From positions 1-64,000 of the forward strand of contig OZ241346.1 of the NCBI GenBank assembly GCA_965199875.1: DNA of 64,000 bases. The letters run 5' to 3'. Of this stretch, positions 25,582 through 34,716 are shown in pieces. Position 1 is the first letter of the stretch. Every line of letters begins with the position of its first letter. The position numbers were made by a program, and so were the translations under genes. The DNA is from VXYL01 sp965199875 (GTDB lineage Bacteria > Pseudomonadota > Gammaproteobacteria > Pseudomonadales > Azotimanducaceae). Below the pieces are notes generated by a model. It made no database searches and had not been told where the DNA came from. It saw nothing but the letters and a program-made list of their open reading frames with translations.

Positions 25582-27054
25582 ATGCCCAATCCCAACACGC
25601 CGGTGATCGTCGGCGTCGGCCAGTTTCTGAACCGCATCGAGTCGTTGCGGCAGGCCGTCGAGCCGCTGGAGATGATGATGCGGGCGGTGCGCCGCGCCGA
25701 GGCAGACACCGGCAGCGGCGGCTTTCTGGATCAGGCGCAGTCCGTGCGCGTCGTGCGCGGCATGTGGAACTACGGCGACCCGGCCGCGGCCATCGCCGAA
25801 CGCATCGGCGCGGTCGGCGCGCAGACCGTGGGCACGCTGATCGGCGGCAATCAGAATCAGGCGCTGCTGAACCGCACTGCCGAGGAAGTGCTGGCCGGCA
25901 AGTTCGACATGGTGCTCGTCGCCGGCGCGGAGAACGGCTACAGCAGCGGCAAGGCGCGGCGCGCCGGAACCACGCTGCCGCAAAGCGAAGCGCCCGGCAG
26001 ACCAGACGTGATCTTCGGCGCCGAACAGCAGCCGGAGCACCACGACTGCGAACGCGCCAAGGGCATCAGCCGGGCGATCCAGGTGTATCCGATGTACGAC
26101 AACGCCATCCGCCATGCCCGTGGCGAAACCCTCGCCGGGCACATCGAGCGGGTCTCGGGGCTGTGGTCGCGCTTCAACGACGTGGCGCAGGACAATCCGA
26201 ACGCCTGGGTGCGCCACGACATGAGCGCGGAGGAAATCCGCACCGCCAGCCCGCGCAATCGGCAGATCAGCTTTCCCTACACCAAGTTCATGAACGCCAA
26301 CCTGTCGGTGGACATGGCCGCGGCGCTGATCGTCTGCTCGCTGGCCAAGGCTCGGCAGCTGGGAATCGCCGACGACAAGCTGGTCTATCCGGTCTCGGGA
26401 GCGGAAGGCTACGATCACTTCTCGGCCTCCGTGCGCCAGCACTTCCACACCTCGCCCGGCATCCGCATCACCGGCCAGCGGGCCTTGGCGCTTGCCGGCA
26501 TCGGCGTCGAGCAGCTGGACTTCGTGGACCTCTACAGCTGCTTTCCGTCCGCAGTGCAGGTGGCGGCGGCGGAACTTGGCCTTTCCGAAGAGCGGCCGCT
26601 GACGGTCACCGGCGGGCTGACCTTCGGTGGCGGCCCGCTCAACAACTACGTCATGCACAGCATCGCCCGCAGCGTCGAACGGCTGCGCGAGAAGCCGGGC
26701 GGCTACGCCCTGGTGACGGCCAACGGCGGCAATCTCTACAAGCATGCCCACGGCATCTATTCCAGCGCGCCGCCCCGCCGCGACTTCCGCGCTGCGGACG
26801 TCAAGGAGGAGATTGCCGCCCTGCCGTCGCGGCAGTGTCTGCCCGAATACGAAGGCGAAGCAGTGGTCGAGTCCTACACCGTGATGTACGCCGAGGACGT
26901 TCCGAACATCGGCCACGTCTCCTGCCTGACGCCAGCGGGGGAACGCACCTGGGCGAACGTCGAAGACCGCCAGCTCTTGGCCGACATGGTGCGCCAGGAG
27001 TTCTGCGGGCGCCGCGTCTCCGTGCATGAGGGCGGGTTGTCGGCCGTCGGCTGA
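25582..27054 (+). CDS. Thiolase-fold acetyl-CoA acetyltransferase family protein
   Basis: A 490-residue thiolase-superfamily protein of the longer SCP-x/acetyltransferase-like type. It has VIVGVGQFLNRIES at the N terminus, GTLIGGNQNQALLNRTAEE in the region of the nucleophile loop, and LVAGAENGYSSGK. Later blocks are DFVDLYSCFPSAVQVAAAEL, TGGLTFGGGPLNNYVMHS and VTANGGNLYKHAHGIYS. The usual reactive cysteine of the N-terminal half is not evident in the NQNQ loop, so biosynthetic or non-catalytic variants are possible. ATG 25582 was chosen over TTG 25561 because a GAGG lies upstream and the protein aligns from MPNPNTPVIVG. It is followed 42 bases later by an amino-acid symporter on the same strand. 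Confidence 0.82.
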   Translation: MPNPNTPVIVGVGQFLNRIESLRQAVEPLEMMMRAVRRAEADTGSGGFLDQAQSVRVVRGMWNYGDPAAAIAERIGAVGAQTVGTLIGGNQNQALLNRTAEEVLAGKFDMVLVAGAENGYSSGKARRAGTTLPQSEAPGRPDVIFGAEQQPEHHDCERAKGISRAIQVYPMYDNAIRHARGETLAGHIERVSGLWSRFNDVAQDNPNAWVRHDMSAEEIRTASPRNRQISFPYTKFMNANLSVDMAAALIVCSLAKARQLGIADDKLVYPVSGAEGYDHFSASVRQHFHTSPGIRITGQRALALAGIGVEQLDFVDLYSCFPSAVQVAAAELGLSEERPLTVTGGLTFGGGPLNNYVMHSIARSVERLREKPGGYALVTANGGNLYKHAHGIYSSAPPRRDFRAADVKEEIAALPSRQCLPEYEGEAVVESYTVMYAEDVPNIGHVSCLTPAGERTWANVEDRQLLADMVRQEFCGRRVSVHEGGLSAVG

Positions 27055-27096
27055 CGAACGGTTGCTTCCCGCCCCAGCCGCTGACGCCGAGTCGAC

Positions 27097-28506
27097 GTGG
27101 ATCAGCTCATCGATGCCGCGATGCGGCCGCTGGCGGACTTCGCCACCGCCATCGTCTTCGCCAGCGTGCCGGTGCTCGGCGCGGAAGTGCCGCTGATCGT
27201 CGCCTGGCTGGTCGCCGGCGGCGTGTTCTTCACGATCTATCTGGGCTTCGTCAACGTTCGCGGCTTCGCGCATGCCCTGCGGGTGGTCTCCGGGCGCTAC
27301 CGGAAACCGGGCGACCCGGGCGAAATCTCGCAGTTTCGGGCGCTGGCGACGGCGGTGTCGGGGACCGTCGGCATCGGCAACATGGCGGGAGTTGCGGTCG
27401 CCATCTCCGTGGGCGGGCCGGGTGCGACGTTCTGGATGATCGTCGCCGGATTGCTGGGAATGTCCACCAAGTTCGCCGAATGCACCCTCGGCGTCTTCTA
27501 CCGGCGGCAGCACGACGACGGGTCCGTCTCTGGCGGCCCGATGGTGTATCTGGAACGCGGCCTGGCCGGACGCTGGCCGAGGCTTGGTCGGGCGCTTGGC
27601 GTCTTCTACGCCGCCAGCATGGTGGTGGGCTGCATCGGCATCGGCAACATGTTCCAGTCCAATCAAGCGGTTGCCAACGTCGCCACCGTCGTCCAGATCG
27701 GCTGGCTGGCGGACAACGAGTGGCTGCTTGGCCTGGTGCTGGCGGTGCTGGTGGGGGTGGTGATCATCGGCGGCATCAAGTCGATTGCCAGCACCACCTC
27801 GAAGCTGGTGCCGGCCATGGCGATCCTGTACGTCGCCATGGCGCTCATGGTGCTCGTCTTGAACGCCGAGCGCGTGCCGGCCGCGTTCGTGGCCATCTGG
27901 AACGGCGCGTTCGCCCCCCAGGGCGTGGCCGGAGGGGTGCTTGGCGTGCTCATCGTCGGCTTTCGCCGCGCGGTGTTCTCCAACGAAGCGGGCCTTGGCA
28001 GCGCCGCCATCGCCCACGCCACCGCGCAGACGCCCAAGCCGGTCAGCGAAGGCTACGTGGCGCTGCTGGAACCGTTCATCGACACGGTGGTGATCTGCAC
28101 CCTGACGGCGCTGGTGATCGTCACCACGGTGTACGAGCCGAGCTTGATCGGCAGCGAGGTAAGCGGCATCGAACTCACCGTGCGGGCGTTTTCGTCGACC
28201 ATGCCGTGGTCGCCGCCGCTGCTGGCGTTGGCGGGGCTGCTGTTCGCCTATTCGACGATGATCGCCTGGGCCTACTACGGCCTGAAGGCGTTTACCCATC
28301 TGGCGGGGCAAGGCCGGGGCAGGGACCTTGGCTTCAAGCTGGCGTACTGCGCGTTCGTCGTCGTGGGGGCCAGCGTCAATCTGGGTGCGCTGATCGACCT
28401 TTCGGACGCGCTGATCTTCCTGGTGGCGATACCGAACCTGCTCGGCCTGTATCTGCTGGCGCCGGTGGTGAAGCGCGAACTGCGGCAGTATTCGGCGTCG
28501 GCTTGA
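27097..28506 (+). CDS. Alanine/glycine:cation symporter (AGCS family)
   Basis: A 469-residue inner-membrane transporter with about ten to eleven hydrophobic segments. AGCS signature parts are VSGTVGIGNMAGVAVAISVG, GPGATFWMIVAGLLGMSTKF, FAECTLGV and RAVFSNEAGLGSAAIAHA. The family imports alanine or glycine with sodium or protons. The start is GTG 27097, with no strong ribosome-binding site; the protein begins MDQLIDAAMRPLADFATAIV, which matches the usual N-terminal helix. Same strand as the thiolase and probably co-transcribed. Confidence 0.92.
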   Translation: MDQLIDAAMRPLADFATAIVFASVPVLGAEVPLIVAWLVAGGVFFTIYLGFVNVRGFAHALRVVSGRYRKPGDPGEISQFRALATAVSGTVGIGNMAGVAVAISVGGPGATFWMIVAGLLGMSTKFAECTLGVFYRRQHDDGSVSGGPMVYLERGLAGRWPRLGRALGVFYAASMVVGCIGIGNMFQSNQAVANVATVVQIGWLADNEWLLGLVLAVLVGVVIIGGIKSIASTTSKLVPAMAILYVAMALMVLVLNAERVPAAFVAIWNGAFAPQGVAGGVLGVLIVGFRRAVFSNEAGLGSAAIAHATAQTPKPVSEGYVALLEPFIDTVVICTLTALVIVTTVYEPSLIGSEVSGIELTVRAFSSTMPWSPPLLALAGLLFAYSTMIAWAYYGLKAFTHLAGQGRGRDLGFKLAYCAFVVVGASVNLGALIDLSDALIFLVAIPNLLGLYLLAPVVKRELRQYSASA

Positions 28507-28610
28507 GAAGCGGCGTGGGGCCGGCGCAGTTCGCCGAAGCGCTTGTCTGGCCGTTGCGATTCGTGCGAGATTCCTGGCAATCAATTCCACTTGTCTGAAG
28601 GAACACCCGC

Positions 28611-29333
28611 ATGGCGACTTTCCAGCGCGACGACGTCGTTCTCCACTTCGAGGAGTTCGGCAGCGGCTTTCCGATACTTCTCTTCGCCCCCGGCGGCATG
28701 CGTTCCGCCGTGCCTTTCTGGCGCCGCGCGGAGTGGGACCCCATCGAGGCGCTGTCGCCGCACTTTCGCGTCATTGCGATGGACCAGCGCAATGCCGGCC
28801 GCTCCACGGCGCCGGTGGACGCCAGCCACGGCTGGCACACCTACACCGAAGACCACCTGGCGCTGCTCGACCACCTGGGCATCGACAGGGCGCATCTGAT
28901 GGGCGGCTGCATCGGCGGCCCGTACTGCTTCGGCGTCATCGAAAGTGCGCCGGAGCGGGTGGCGGCGGCGGTGTTGCAGCAGTCCATCGGCAACGACGGC
29001 AACAACCGCGAGCTGTTCTTCTCCATGTTCGACGAGTGGGCCGCGGACGTGCAGCGCAGCCAGCCCGGCGTCGATGCGGCGGCGTGGACGAGCTTTCGCG
29101 CCAACATGTTCGATCGGCCCTTTCTCTACAACGTCGATCGGCAGCTCGTCGCCGCCTGCGAGACGCCGCTGCTGGTGCTGATGGGCAGCGACGCGTACCA
29201 CCCGGAGGCGATCTCCCGGGAAATCGCCGAGCTTGCCCCCAACGCCCGGCTGGTGGAGCGGTGGAAGGACGCGGAAGCGGACGGCACCGTGCGGACGGTG
29301 GTCGGCTTCCTGCAGCAACACACGCTGGCCTAG
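28611..29333 (+). CDS. Alpha/beta-hydrolase with cysteine at the nucleophile position
   Basis: A 240-residue cytosolic alpha/beta-fold hydrolase. The oxyanion region is LLFAPGGMRSA, followed by VIAMDQRNAGRS. The elbow is LMGGCIGGPYC, with Cys100 where most relatives have Ser (G-x-S-x-G). Asp candidates lie in LVLMGSDAYHPE, but the usual late catalytic His is replaced in the region ERWKDAEADGTVRT, so activity is uncertain. A GAAGGAAC lies just upstream of ATG 28611. Cys nucleophiles are known in dienelactone hydrolases, so an active thiol enzyme is possible. Substrate unknown. Confidence 0.8.
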   Translation: MATFQRDDVVLHFEEFGSGFPILLFAPGGMRSAVPFWRRAEWDPIEALSPHFRVIAMDQRNAGRSTAPVDASHGWHTYTEDHLALLDHLGIDRAHLMGGCIGGPYCFGVIESAPERVAAAVLQQSIGNDGNNRELFFSMFDEWAADVQRSQPGVDAAAWTSFRANMFDRPFLYNVDRQLVAACETPLLVLMGSDAYHPEAISREIAELAPNARLVERWKDAEADGTVRTVVGFLQQHTLA

Positions 29334-29417
29334 AGTTTCGTCGAGTTTCGTCGATTTCGGAACAGCGGGCTGCCGTGCTTGCGCGGCTCGACGGCAAGTT
29401 CGCCAAGCGATGGCGAA

Positions 29418-30164
29418 CTAAGGCGCGGGGCGGCTTCGCAACCGGCGAACGAGGGCCTCGAGTTCTGCCACCTTGGCTTCGGCTTCCCGGCGTGCGGCGG
29501 CTTCGCGTCTGCGTGCGGCAGCATCCTCCAACGGCGTAGGCAAGTCTTCGCCGGCGGCCGGATCGTGGAACCGCACGTGCCCGTTGTCCGGGCGCAGCTC
29601 CAGCTGGAGCACCTCGCTCGCCAGCACCAGCTCCGACCGCCCGGGGCAGGCCGCGAGCGGCACGTACTTGCCGCGCTGCAGCCGAAAGCCCAAGAGCGGC
29701 GGGTCGAAGAGCTCTCCGGTCGGATCGAACAGCCAGTACTCGCGCACGCCCATCCCGGCGTAGACCTTCTTCTTCGGGCCCTTGTCGGCTTCCCACGTTC
29801 CAGGAGACCCCACCTCCATCACGAAGTCCGGCGCCTTGCCCTCCACCCACACCTTGTAGCTCGGACGGTGCGGCAGCTTCGGCACCCCGAACGCCACCAG
29901 CAGATCGGGAACCACGCTCTTGCGCGGATTGCCTCGCTCCGGGTAGACCAGCACGTCCCCGGCCACCATCACGTTGGGGTCGTCCTCGTAGCGGCCGACC
30001 AGCACCGAGCCGTCCACCAGCACCGAGCGCCACTGGGCGACGTTCTCAGCCATCGGCTTGCCGTCGCTGCTTGGATAGTAGATGCCGTCGACGATGTCCG
30101 ACGCGCGCGGGTCCGCGCCGTTGACGGCAAACCGCTTGGAGGCGCGGAACGAAGGCACGGTCAT
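29418..30164 (-). CDS. Uma2 family (PD-(D/E)XK-like) protein
   Basis: A 248-residue member of the Uma2/DUF820 family, predicted nucleases related to the PD-(D/E)XK fold. The core shows VVPDLLVAFGVP, APDFVMEVGSPGTWEADKGP, KKKVYAGMGVREYWLFDP and GFRLQRGKYVPL. The C terminus is a charged coiled coil (DAAARRREAAARREAEAKVA, ELEALVRRLRS). ATG 30164 has an excellent AGGAGGAG ribosome-binding site. It converges with the hydrolase gene at 28611. Uma2 genes are common in cyanobacteria and some environmental Proteobacteria, often in many copies, with unclear roles. Confidence 0.88.
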   Translation of the reverse strand: MTVPSFRASKRFAVNGADPRASDIVDGIYYPSSDGKPMAENVAQWRSVLVDGSVLVGRYEDDPNVMVAGDVLVYPERGNPRKSVVPDLLVAFGVPKLPHRPSYKVWVEGKAPDFVMEVGSPGTWEADKGPKKKVYAGMGVREYWLFDPTGELFDPPLLGFRLQRGKYVPLAACPGRSELVLASEVLQLELRPDNGHVRFHDPAAGEDLPTPLEDAAARRREAAARREAEAKVAELEALVRRLRSRPAP

Positions 30165-30366
30165 GGCGGGCTCCTCCTGCCGGGCACGCACGGGCCGGCG
30201 GCATCTCGGCATGGCTGAACGGTAGCATGGCACACTCGCCGGGGCGAATCGGCGCATAGCTTGGCGAGCCGCCGGGGACGTGTCTGTAGGAAATGGCTGA
30301 ATGTTTCGTGCGACATGGGCGCGACGTGGCCGGCGAATTCGCCCTGCGATCAGGTACGACTAGGCC

Positions 30367-30415
30367 CACCCTGCGGGCGCGGCGCGCGTTCGAGTTGCTT
30401 CTGCAAAACTCCGAG
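30367..30415. repeat. Copy 1 of a short dispersed repeat
   Basis: CACCCTGCGGG is followed by GCGTTCGAGTTGCTTC (30386-30401) and GCAAAACTCCGAG in the 303-base gap between the Uma2 and phosphotriesterase-like genes. The core GCGTTCGAGTTGCTTC plus GCAAAA recurs at 51279-51300, and CACCCTGCGGG plus GCGTTCGAGTT occurs in reverse at 58341-58374. All three are intergenic. The rest of the 30165-30467 gap holds no gene that I can support. Confidence 0.5.
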
Positions 30416-30432
30416 CCTGTCGTGCGTTACGG

Positions 30433-30480
30433 CACCGGCGGCCTGCATCAGGTGCCGGCGGCACCTGTCAGGCGCCGGTG
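30433..30480. terminator. Long hairpin over the 3' end of the phosphotriesterase-like gene
   Basis: Nested inverted repeats: CACCGGC...GCCGGTG outside, GCCTG...CAGGC next, and CAGGTGCC-GGC-GGCACCTG inside, giving a stem of about 20 pairs with small bulges. The stop codon of the minus-strand gene (30468-30470) lies in it. There is no T-run on the minus strand after the stem, so it is not a textbook intrinsic terminator; it could still halt transcription or protect the mRNA end. Confidence 0.45.
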
Positions 30481-31418
30481 AAGAAGCGCTGCGGATTGTC
30501 CACGAACAGGGTGTCGATCACGTCGTCGCCGGCGCCCATTTCCTTGAGCTCCGGAATCACGTGGCGATGCATGTACAGATAGCCGTCCGGGTTGCCGAGC
30601 GCCAGGGCGTGTTCCTCCGGCAGGGTGCCGTCGGCGCGTTCGTTCAGGACGTGCAAGCAGATGCAGTCGTGCGCCGGGCACAGCCGCTCGCCGTAGCCGT
30701 CGTCGATCAGCGACTTCATCGTCGCCGTGCGCATGCGCGGGCTGACGAAGCGGCCGGGATAGCGGTCCAGCCCGAGGAAGCAGCCCTGGTCGAGAATCCA
30801 CTTCAGGTATTCCGTATCGGTGGTGTCGTTGGAGTGGTCGATCTTCACCCGCTCCAGGTCCACGCCTTCCTCCTTGAAGATGGCGATCTGCCGACGGGCG
30901 ACCTGGCCGGTTGGATAGGAGTGCACCATGATCGGCACGCCGGTCTCGTTGTGCGCCCGGGCCACGGCGCGATTCATGATTTCCAGCTCTGGCGTCACGC
31001 CTTGGAAGTCGGCGGCGCACTTCAGCACGCCAGCCTTGATGTCGGTGCCGCGAAAGCCCTCTTCGATGTCGCGCACGAACTCCCTCGCCATCTGGTTGGG
31101 CGAGACGTTGTGGATGAAGCGCGGCACGTCCAGCCACCAGCCGGTGACGTTGACGATGTTCACCCCCGACGCCGCCGAGACCGTTCGCAGCAGTTCCGGG
31201 TCGCGCCCGAGGTCGTGGGTGGTGGCGTCGACGAAGGTGTCGATGCCGGCCGCCTTGGCCTGCTTCAAGGTCGCGATGGCGCGTTCTTCCCGGTTCGGCC
31301 CGAGCAGGTCCGGATAGCTTCGGTACATGCCGCTGGCGCTCACCATGACGTGCTCGTGCATGAGCGTGAAGCCAAGCTGGTCGGGCGCAATCGGCCCGGT
31401 TACGGAGTTGATCGTCAT
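30468..31418 (-). CDS. Phosphotriesterase-family (amidohydrolase) protein
   Basis: A 316-residue metal-dependent hydrolase of the phosphotriesterase group, which includes lactonases and organophosphate hydrolases. Metal ligands are visible: the H-x-H pair in LMHEHVMVS (His21, His23), the bridging lysine in IKAGVLKCA, and histidines in PIMVHSYPTGQ and VKIDHSND. The final Asp is probably in PAHDCICLHV. The start is ATG 31418 with GAGGA nine bases upstream. Divergent from the PEP-utilising enzyme gene with 194 bases between, which hold both promoters. Substrate not predictable; lactonase is as likely as phosphotriesterase. Confidence 0.88.
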   Translation of the reverse strand: MTINSVTGPIAPDQLGFTLMHEHVMVSASGMYRSYPDLLGPNREERAIATLKQAKAAGIDTFVDATTHDLGRDPELLRTVSAASGVNIVNVTGWWLDVPRFIHNVSPNQMAREFVRDIEEGFRGTDIKAGVLKCAADFQGVTPELEIMNRAVARAHNETGVPIMVHSYPTGQVARRQIAIFKEEGVDLERVKIDHSNDTTDTEYLKWILDQGCFLGLDRYPGRFVSPRMRTATMKSLIDDGYGERLCPAHDCICLHVLNERADGTLPEEHALALGNPDGYLYMHRHVIPELKEMGAGDDVIDTLFVDNPQRFFTGA

Positions 31419-31612
31419 CGTGCGGTCCTCGTCGCTGCGACCCGCACAGACTAGCGAGAGCAGCGGCCAGTGTTCAAGTTCGCCAAGATGTGCGATATTG
31501 CAGAAGTGTTCAGCGCCTCGGCACCCGCGTGCCGAGCGGAACGACGTGTCTTCGATCAAGCGCCAACGCGGCATGCTCGCGCCGCGGCAACTCCCAACGT
31601 AAGGAGGAAAAC

Positions 31613-34453
31613 GTGCCCACCTTCACCACGCCGATAGATACCCAGGCCGACGACCTCGAAACCGTCGGCGGCAAGGGCCGGTCGCTGGCCCGCATGGCCC
31701 GCGCCGGCTTCAACGTGCCGGGCGGGTTCCTCGTCGCCACCGCCGCCTATCGTCGCTTCGTGGCGGCCCACGGCTTGCAGGAGCGGATCGTCTCCCTGGC
31801 GCGCCCCGCGGTCGATGCGAAGACCCGCGCCGTGTCGTTCGAGCAGGCGTCCGCCGACATCCGCGCGCTGTTCGCCGAGCACCCCATCGACGCCGAGACC
31901 GCAGCGGAAATCCAAGCGGAGTACGCGGCGCTGCCGGGCGCGCCGGCCGTGGCGGTGCGCTCCTCGGCCACGGCGGAAGATCTGCCCGGGCTGTCTTTCG
32001 CTGGCCAGCAGGAAACGTTCCTGAACGTCACCGGCGCCGACGCCGTGCTGGCCGCCACGAAGGACTGCTGGGCGTCGCTGTGGACGCCGCAGGCCATCAG
32101 CTACCGCCACCAGAACGGCATCGACCACGGCGCCGTGGCCATGGCCGTGGTGGTGCAGATCATGGTGCCGTCGGAGGTGTCCGGCATCCTGTTCACCGCC
32201 AATCCGGCCACCGGCGAGCGCTCGGAGATGATCGTCAACGCCAGTTTCGGCTTGGGCGAGGCCGTAGTGGGCGGCCAGGTGACGCCGGACACCTACGTCG
32301 TGGACCGCGCCAGCCGCACCGCCAAGGACACCGTCATCGGCGCCAAGGAGCAGCAGATCGTCGCCGCCGGCGATCAGGGCACGCGCCTGGCGGAAGTGGA
32401 AGAAAGCGAACGCGGCCGATCGTCGCTGACGGACGCCATGCTGGACGACCTCGCGACCACCGCGTTGCGCGTGGAAGCGCTCGCCGACGCCGTGCCGCAG
32501 GACATCGAGTGGGCGTTTTCGGATGGCCAGCTGCACCTGCTGCAGTCGCGTCCCATCACCAATCTGCCGGTGCAGCCCGTCGAACTGGCGTGGGTTCCCC
32601 CGCCACCCGCCAAGTATCTGAGCCGCCGGCAGATCGTCGAGAACATGCCGGACCCCATCTGTCCGCTGTTCGAGGAGCTCTACCTCACCGAAGGGCTGGA
32701 GTCCACGCGCAAAGGACGCAGCCTGATGGTTGGCGGCGGCCCGTTGTTCGTCACCGTCAACGGCTATGCCTACCAGCGCTTCGACTGGCCGCAGCTGCGC
32801 GTCGGCCGGGGCGACGACGGCAAAGAGCGCAAGCCCGTCGACGAAGCCGAAATCGACCAAGCGGAATACGAGGCCATGGAAGCCGAGCGCCGCAAGCATG
32901 AAGAGGCGATGCAAGCTCGCAAGCTGGAGCAGCAAGAACGGGCCGAACACGACTTGGCGATGTTCGCCGAACAGCTCGGTGTCGAGGAGCGCATCGCCTT
33001 CAACGCCTGGATCGCCGAGCGCAGCCCCGAGGAACGGCGCACGGTGACGATGCCGGAGAGCAAGAACCCCACCTACGTCGCGTTCAACAACACGGTGATG
33101 AACGACCGCCAGCTGAAGGAGTGGCACGAGGTTACGCAGCCGCGTCTGGTGGGCGTGGGCGAGAAGTGGAAGCAGCTCGATGCGGCAGCCGCTGCCGACG
33201 ACGAGCTCCTGGCCGGCATTTGCGAAATGGCCATCGAGGAGGGCTACTACTGGTCCAGCAACTCCAGCCACACCTTCGGCGTCGCCAAGTCCACCGACGA
33301 TCAGCTGCAGTGCTTCCTGCGCGAAACGCTGCCGGAGCACCACTTCATCAGCGGCCAGTTCCTCTCCGGCATCGAATCCAAGACCATGCAGGCGAACGCC
33401 GACCTGTTCGAGATCGCCAAGCTGGTGCGCGCCAACGACGAGCTCGCCTGGCTGGTGGCGGTGACGCCGACGAAGTTCCTCATGGACGCCTTGAAGGAGC
33501 GCAGCGACAGCGCCGCCGTGCTCGCTCGCATCGACGCCTACCTGGACGCCTACGGCCATCAGGGCTACAGCATGGACTTCGTGGAACCCACCCAGGTGGA
33601 GGACCCGTCGGCGCTGTTCGCCACCTTGAAGGGCATGGTGCAAGACCAGAGCTACCACCCGAAGAACCAGGACATCCGCGCCGCCAAAGTGCGCGAGGAG
33701 AAGTACGAGGAAATCTCCGCGCTGCTCGACGGCATGGCGTACTGGCAGTTTCGCTTCCGCCTCTGGCTGGCGCGGCGCTACAACCACATCCGCGAAGCGG
33801 TCGCCTTCCACTTCGGCTACACGTGGTCCGTGCTGCGCCCGATGGCGGCGGAACTGGGCCGCCGCCTGACGGAAGCGGGCACCTGTCGGCAGCCGGACGA
33901 CGTCTACTTCCTCGTCACCGAGGAACTGCGCCAAGGCATCGAGGCGCAACGCGAAGGCCGTGCGTTGCCCGAACTCGGCGCTCTGGCGGCCGAACGCCGG
34001 GAACTGCGCGAGGCGCGCAAGCGCCACCACCCGCCCGGCACCATTCCGGCGGAAGCCAGCAACATCGACGGCATCGCCTTCAAGGAGACGCAGATCAAGA
34101 ACGACGACGCCAGCGACACCATGCGCGGCTTCCCGGTGAGCTCCGGCCGGGTTACCGCCCCGGCGAGCGTGATCCTGGGCCCCGGCGAGTTCGACAAGAT
34201 GCAGCCCGGTTCCATTCTGGTCAGCCCGCTGACCACGCCAGCCTGGACCCAGCTGTTCGCCCAGGCCGTCGGCCTCGTCACCGACATGGGCAGCATCCTG
34301 GCGCATGGTTCCATCGTGGCGCGGGAATACGGCATTCCGGCAGTTCTCGGCGTCGGCAACGGCACGGTGCGCATCAAGCACGGCCAGCTGCTCAGCATCG
34401 ACGGCGACGCCGGCACGGTGCTGCTTCACGACGAGGAGGAATCTGCGGCTTGA
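31613..34453 (+). CDS. PEP-synthase/rifampin-phosphotransferase-like enzyme (ATP-grasp plus phospho-His domain)
   Basis: A 946-residue dikinase-type enzyme. Residues 1 to about 320 are a PPDK/PEP-synthase ATP-binding domain: VGGKGRSLARMARAGFNVPG, VAVRSSATAEDLPGLSFAGQ, NPATGERSEMIVNASFGLGE, DIEWAFSDGQLHLLQSRP. A long central region with a Lys/Glu-rich coiled stretch (about 425-470) and PEDIM-free helices follows. The C-terminal swivelling domain holds the phosphorylated His in SILAHGSIVAREYGIPAV (about His898). The C-terminal PEP-binding TIM barrel of true PEP synthases is absent, as in rifampin phosphotransferases and related antibiotic or metabolite phosphotransferases. The start is GTG 31613 behind AAGGAGG. 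Confidence 0.85.
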   Translation: MPTFTTPIDTQADDLETVGGKGRSLARMARAGFNVPGGFLVATAAYRRFVAAHGLQERIVSLARPAVDAKTRAVSFEQASADIRALFAEHPIDAETAAEIQAEYAALPGAPAVAVRSSATAEDLPGLSFAGQQETFLNVTGADAVLAATKDCWASLWTPQAISYRHQNGIDHGAVAMAVVVQIMVPSEVSGILFTANPATGERSEMIVNASFGLGEAVVGGQVTPDTYVVDRASRTAKDTVIGAKEQQIVAAGDQGTRLAEVEESERGRSSLTDAMLDDLATTALRVEALADAVPQDIEWAFSDGQLHLLQSRPITNLPVQPVELAWVPPPPAKYLSRRQIVENMPDPICPLFEELYLTEGLESTRKGRSLMVGGGPLFVTVNGYAYQRFDWPQLRVGRGDDGKERKPVDEAEIDQAEYEAMEAERRKHEEAMQARKLEQQERAEHDLAMFAEQLGVEERIAFNAWIAERSPEERRTVTMPESKNPTYVAFNNTVMNDRQLKEWHEVTQPRLVGVGEKWKQLDAAAAADDELLAGICEMAIEEGYYWSSNSSHTFGVAKSTDDQLQCFLRETLPEHHFISGQFLSGIESKTMQANADLFEIAKLVRANDELAWLVAVTPTKFLMDALKERSDSAAVLARIDAYLDAYGHQGYSMDFVEPTQVEDPSALFATLKGMVQDQSYHPKNQDIRAAKVREEKYEEISALLDGMAYWQFRFRLWLARRYNHIREAVAFHFGYTWSVLRPMAAELGRRLTEAGTCRQPDDVYFLVTEELRQGIEAQREGRALPELGALAAERRELREARKRHHPPGTIPAEASNIDGIAFKETQIKNDDASDTMRGFPVSSGRVTAPASVILGPGEFDKMQPGSILVSPLTTPAWTQLFAQAVGLVTDMGSILAHGSIVAREYGIPAVLGVGNGTVRIKHGQLLSIDGDAGTVLLHDEEESAA

Positions 34454-34465
34454 TGCCTAGGGGCC

Positions 34466-34491
34466 GGACGCCGGCGCTTGCGCTGGCGTCC
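34466..34491 (+). terminator. Hairpin downstream of the PEP-utilising enzyme gene
   Basis: GGACGCCGGCGC at 34466-34477 and GCGCTGGCGTCC at 34480-34491 form a 12-bp stem with one mismatch, 12 bases after the TGA of the large enzyme. No T-run follows, so termination is likely but would be atypical. Confidence 0.5.
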
Positions 34492-34716
34492 GACTCGATG
34501 GGCGCTTGGCGTATGCCACGCCATCGTACGAGAATCCCGACGATTGCGTTCCAACGTTCGGCGACATGCGAGTTCGAGAAACTGGGGCTGCAACGGGAGG
34601 CCTATGGCTGCTTGGCAGCCAATAGGCTCGCGCCGCGCCCTCGAACTGCCTCGCGAACAGGACCACTTCAGATCACTACGCCCCAAGAAAGGAACCTTGG
34701 GCATGAGGTAGTGAGG

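Noticed and set aside
31556..34429. A 957-codon open frame opposite the PEP-utilising enzyme
   Set aside because: It is antisense to a gene with clear catalytic motifs; its composition (His/Arg/Val/Gly-rich repeats) is typical of a reverse-frame shadow.
34602..34625. CTATGGCTGC / GCAGCCAATAG hairpin considered as a riboswitch or leader element
   Set aside because: A single small stem without a conserved aptamer pattern, and far from the next real start.
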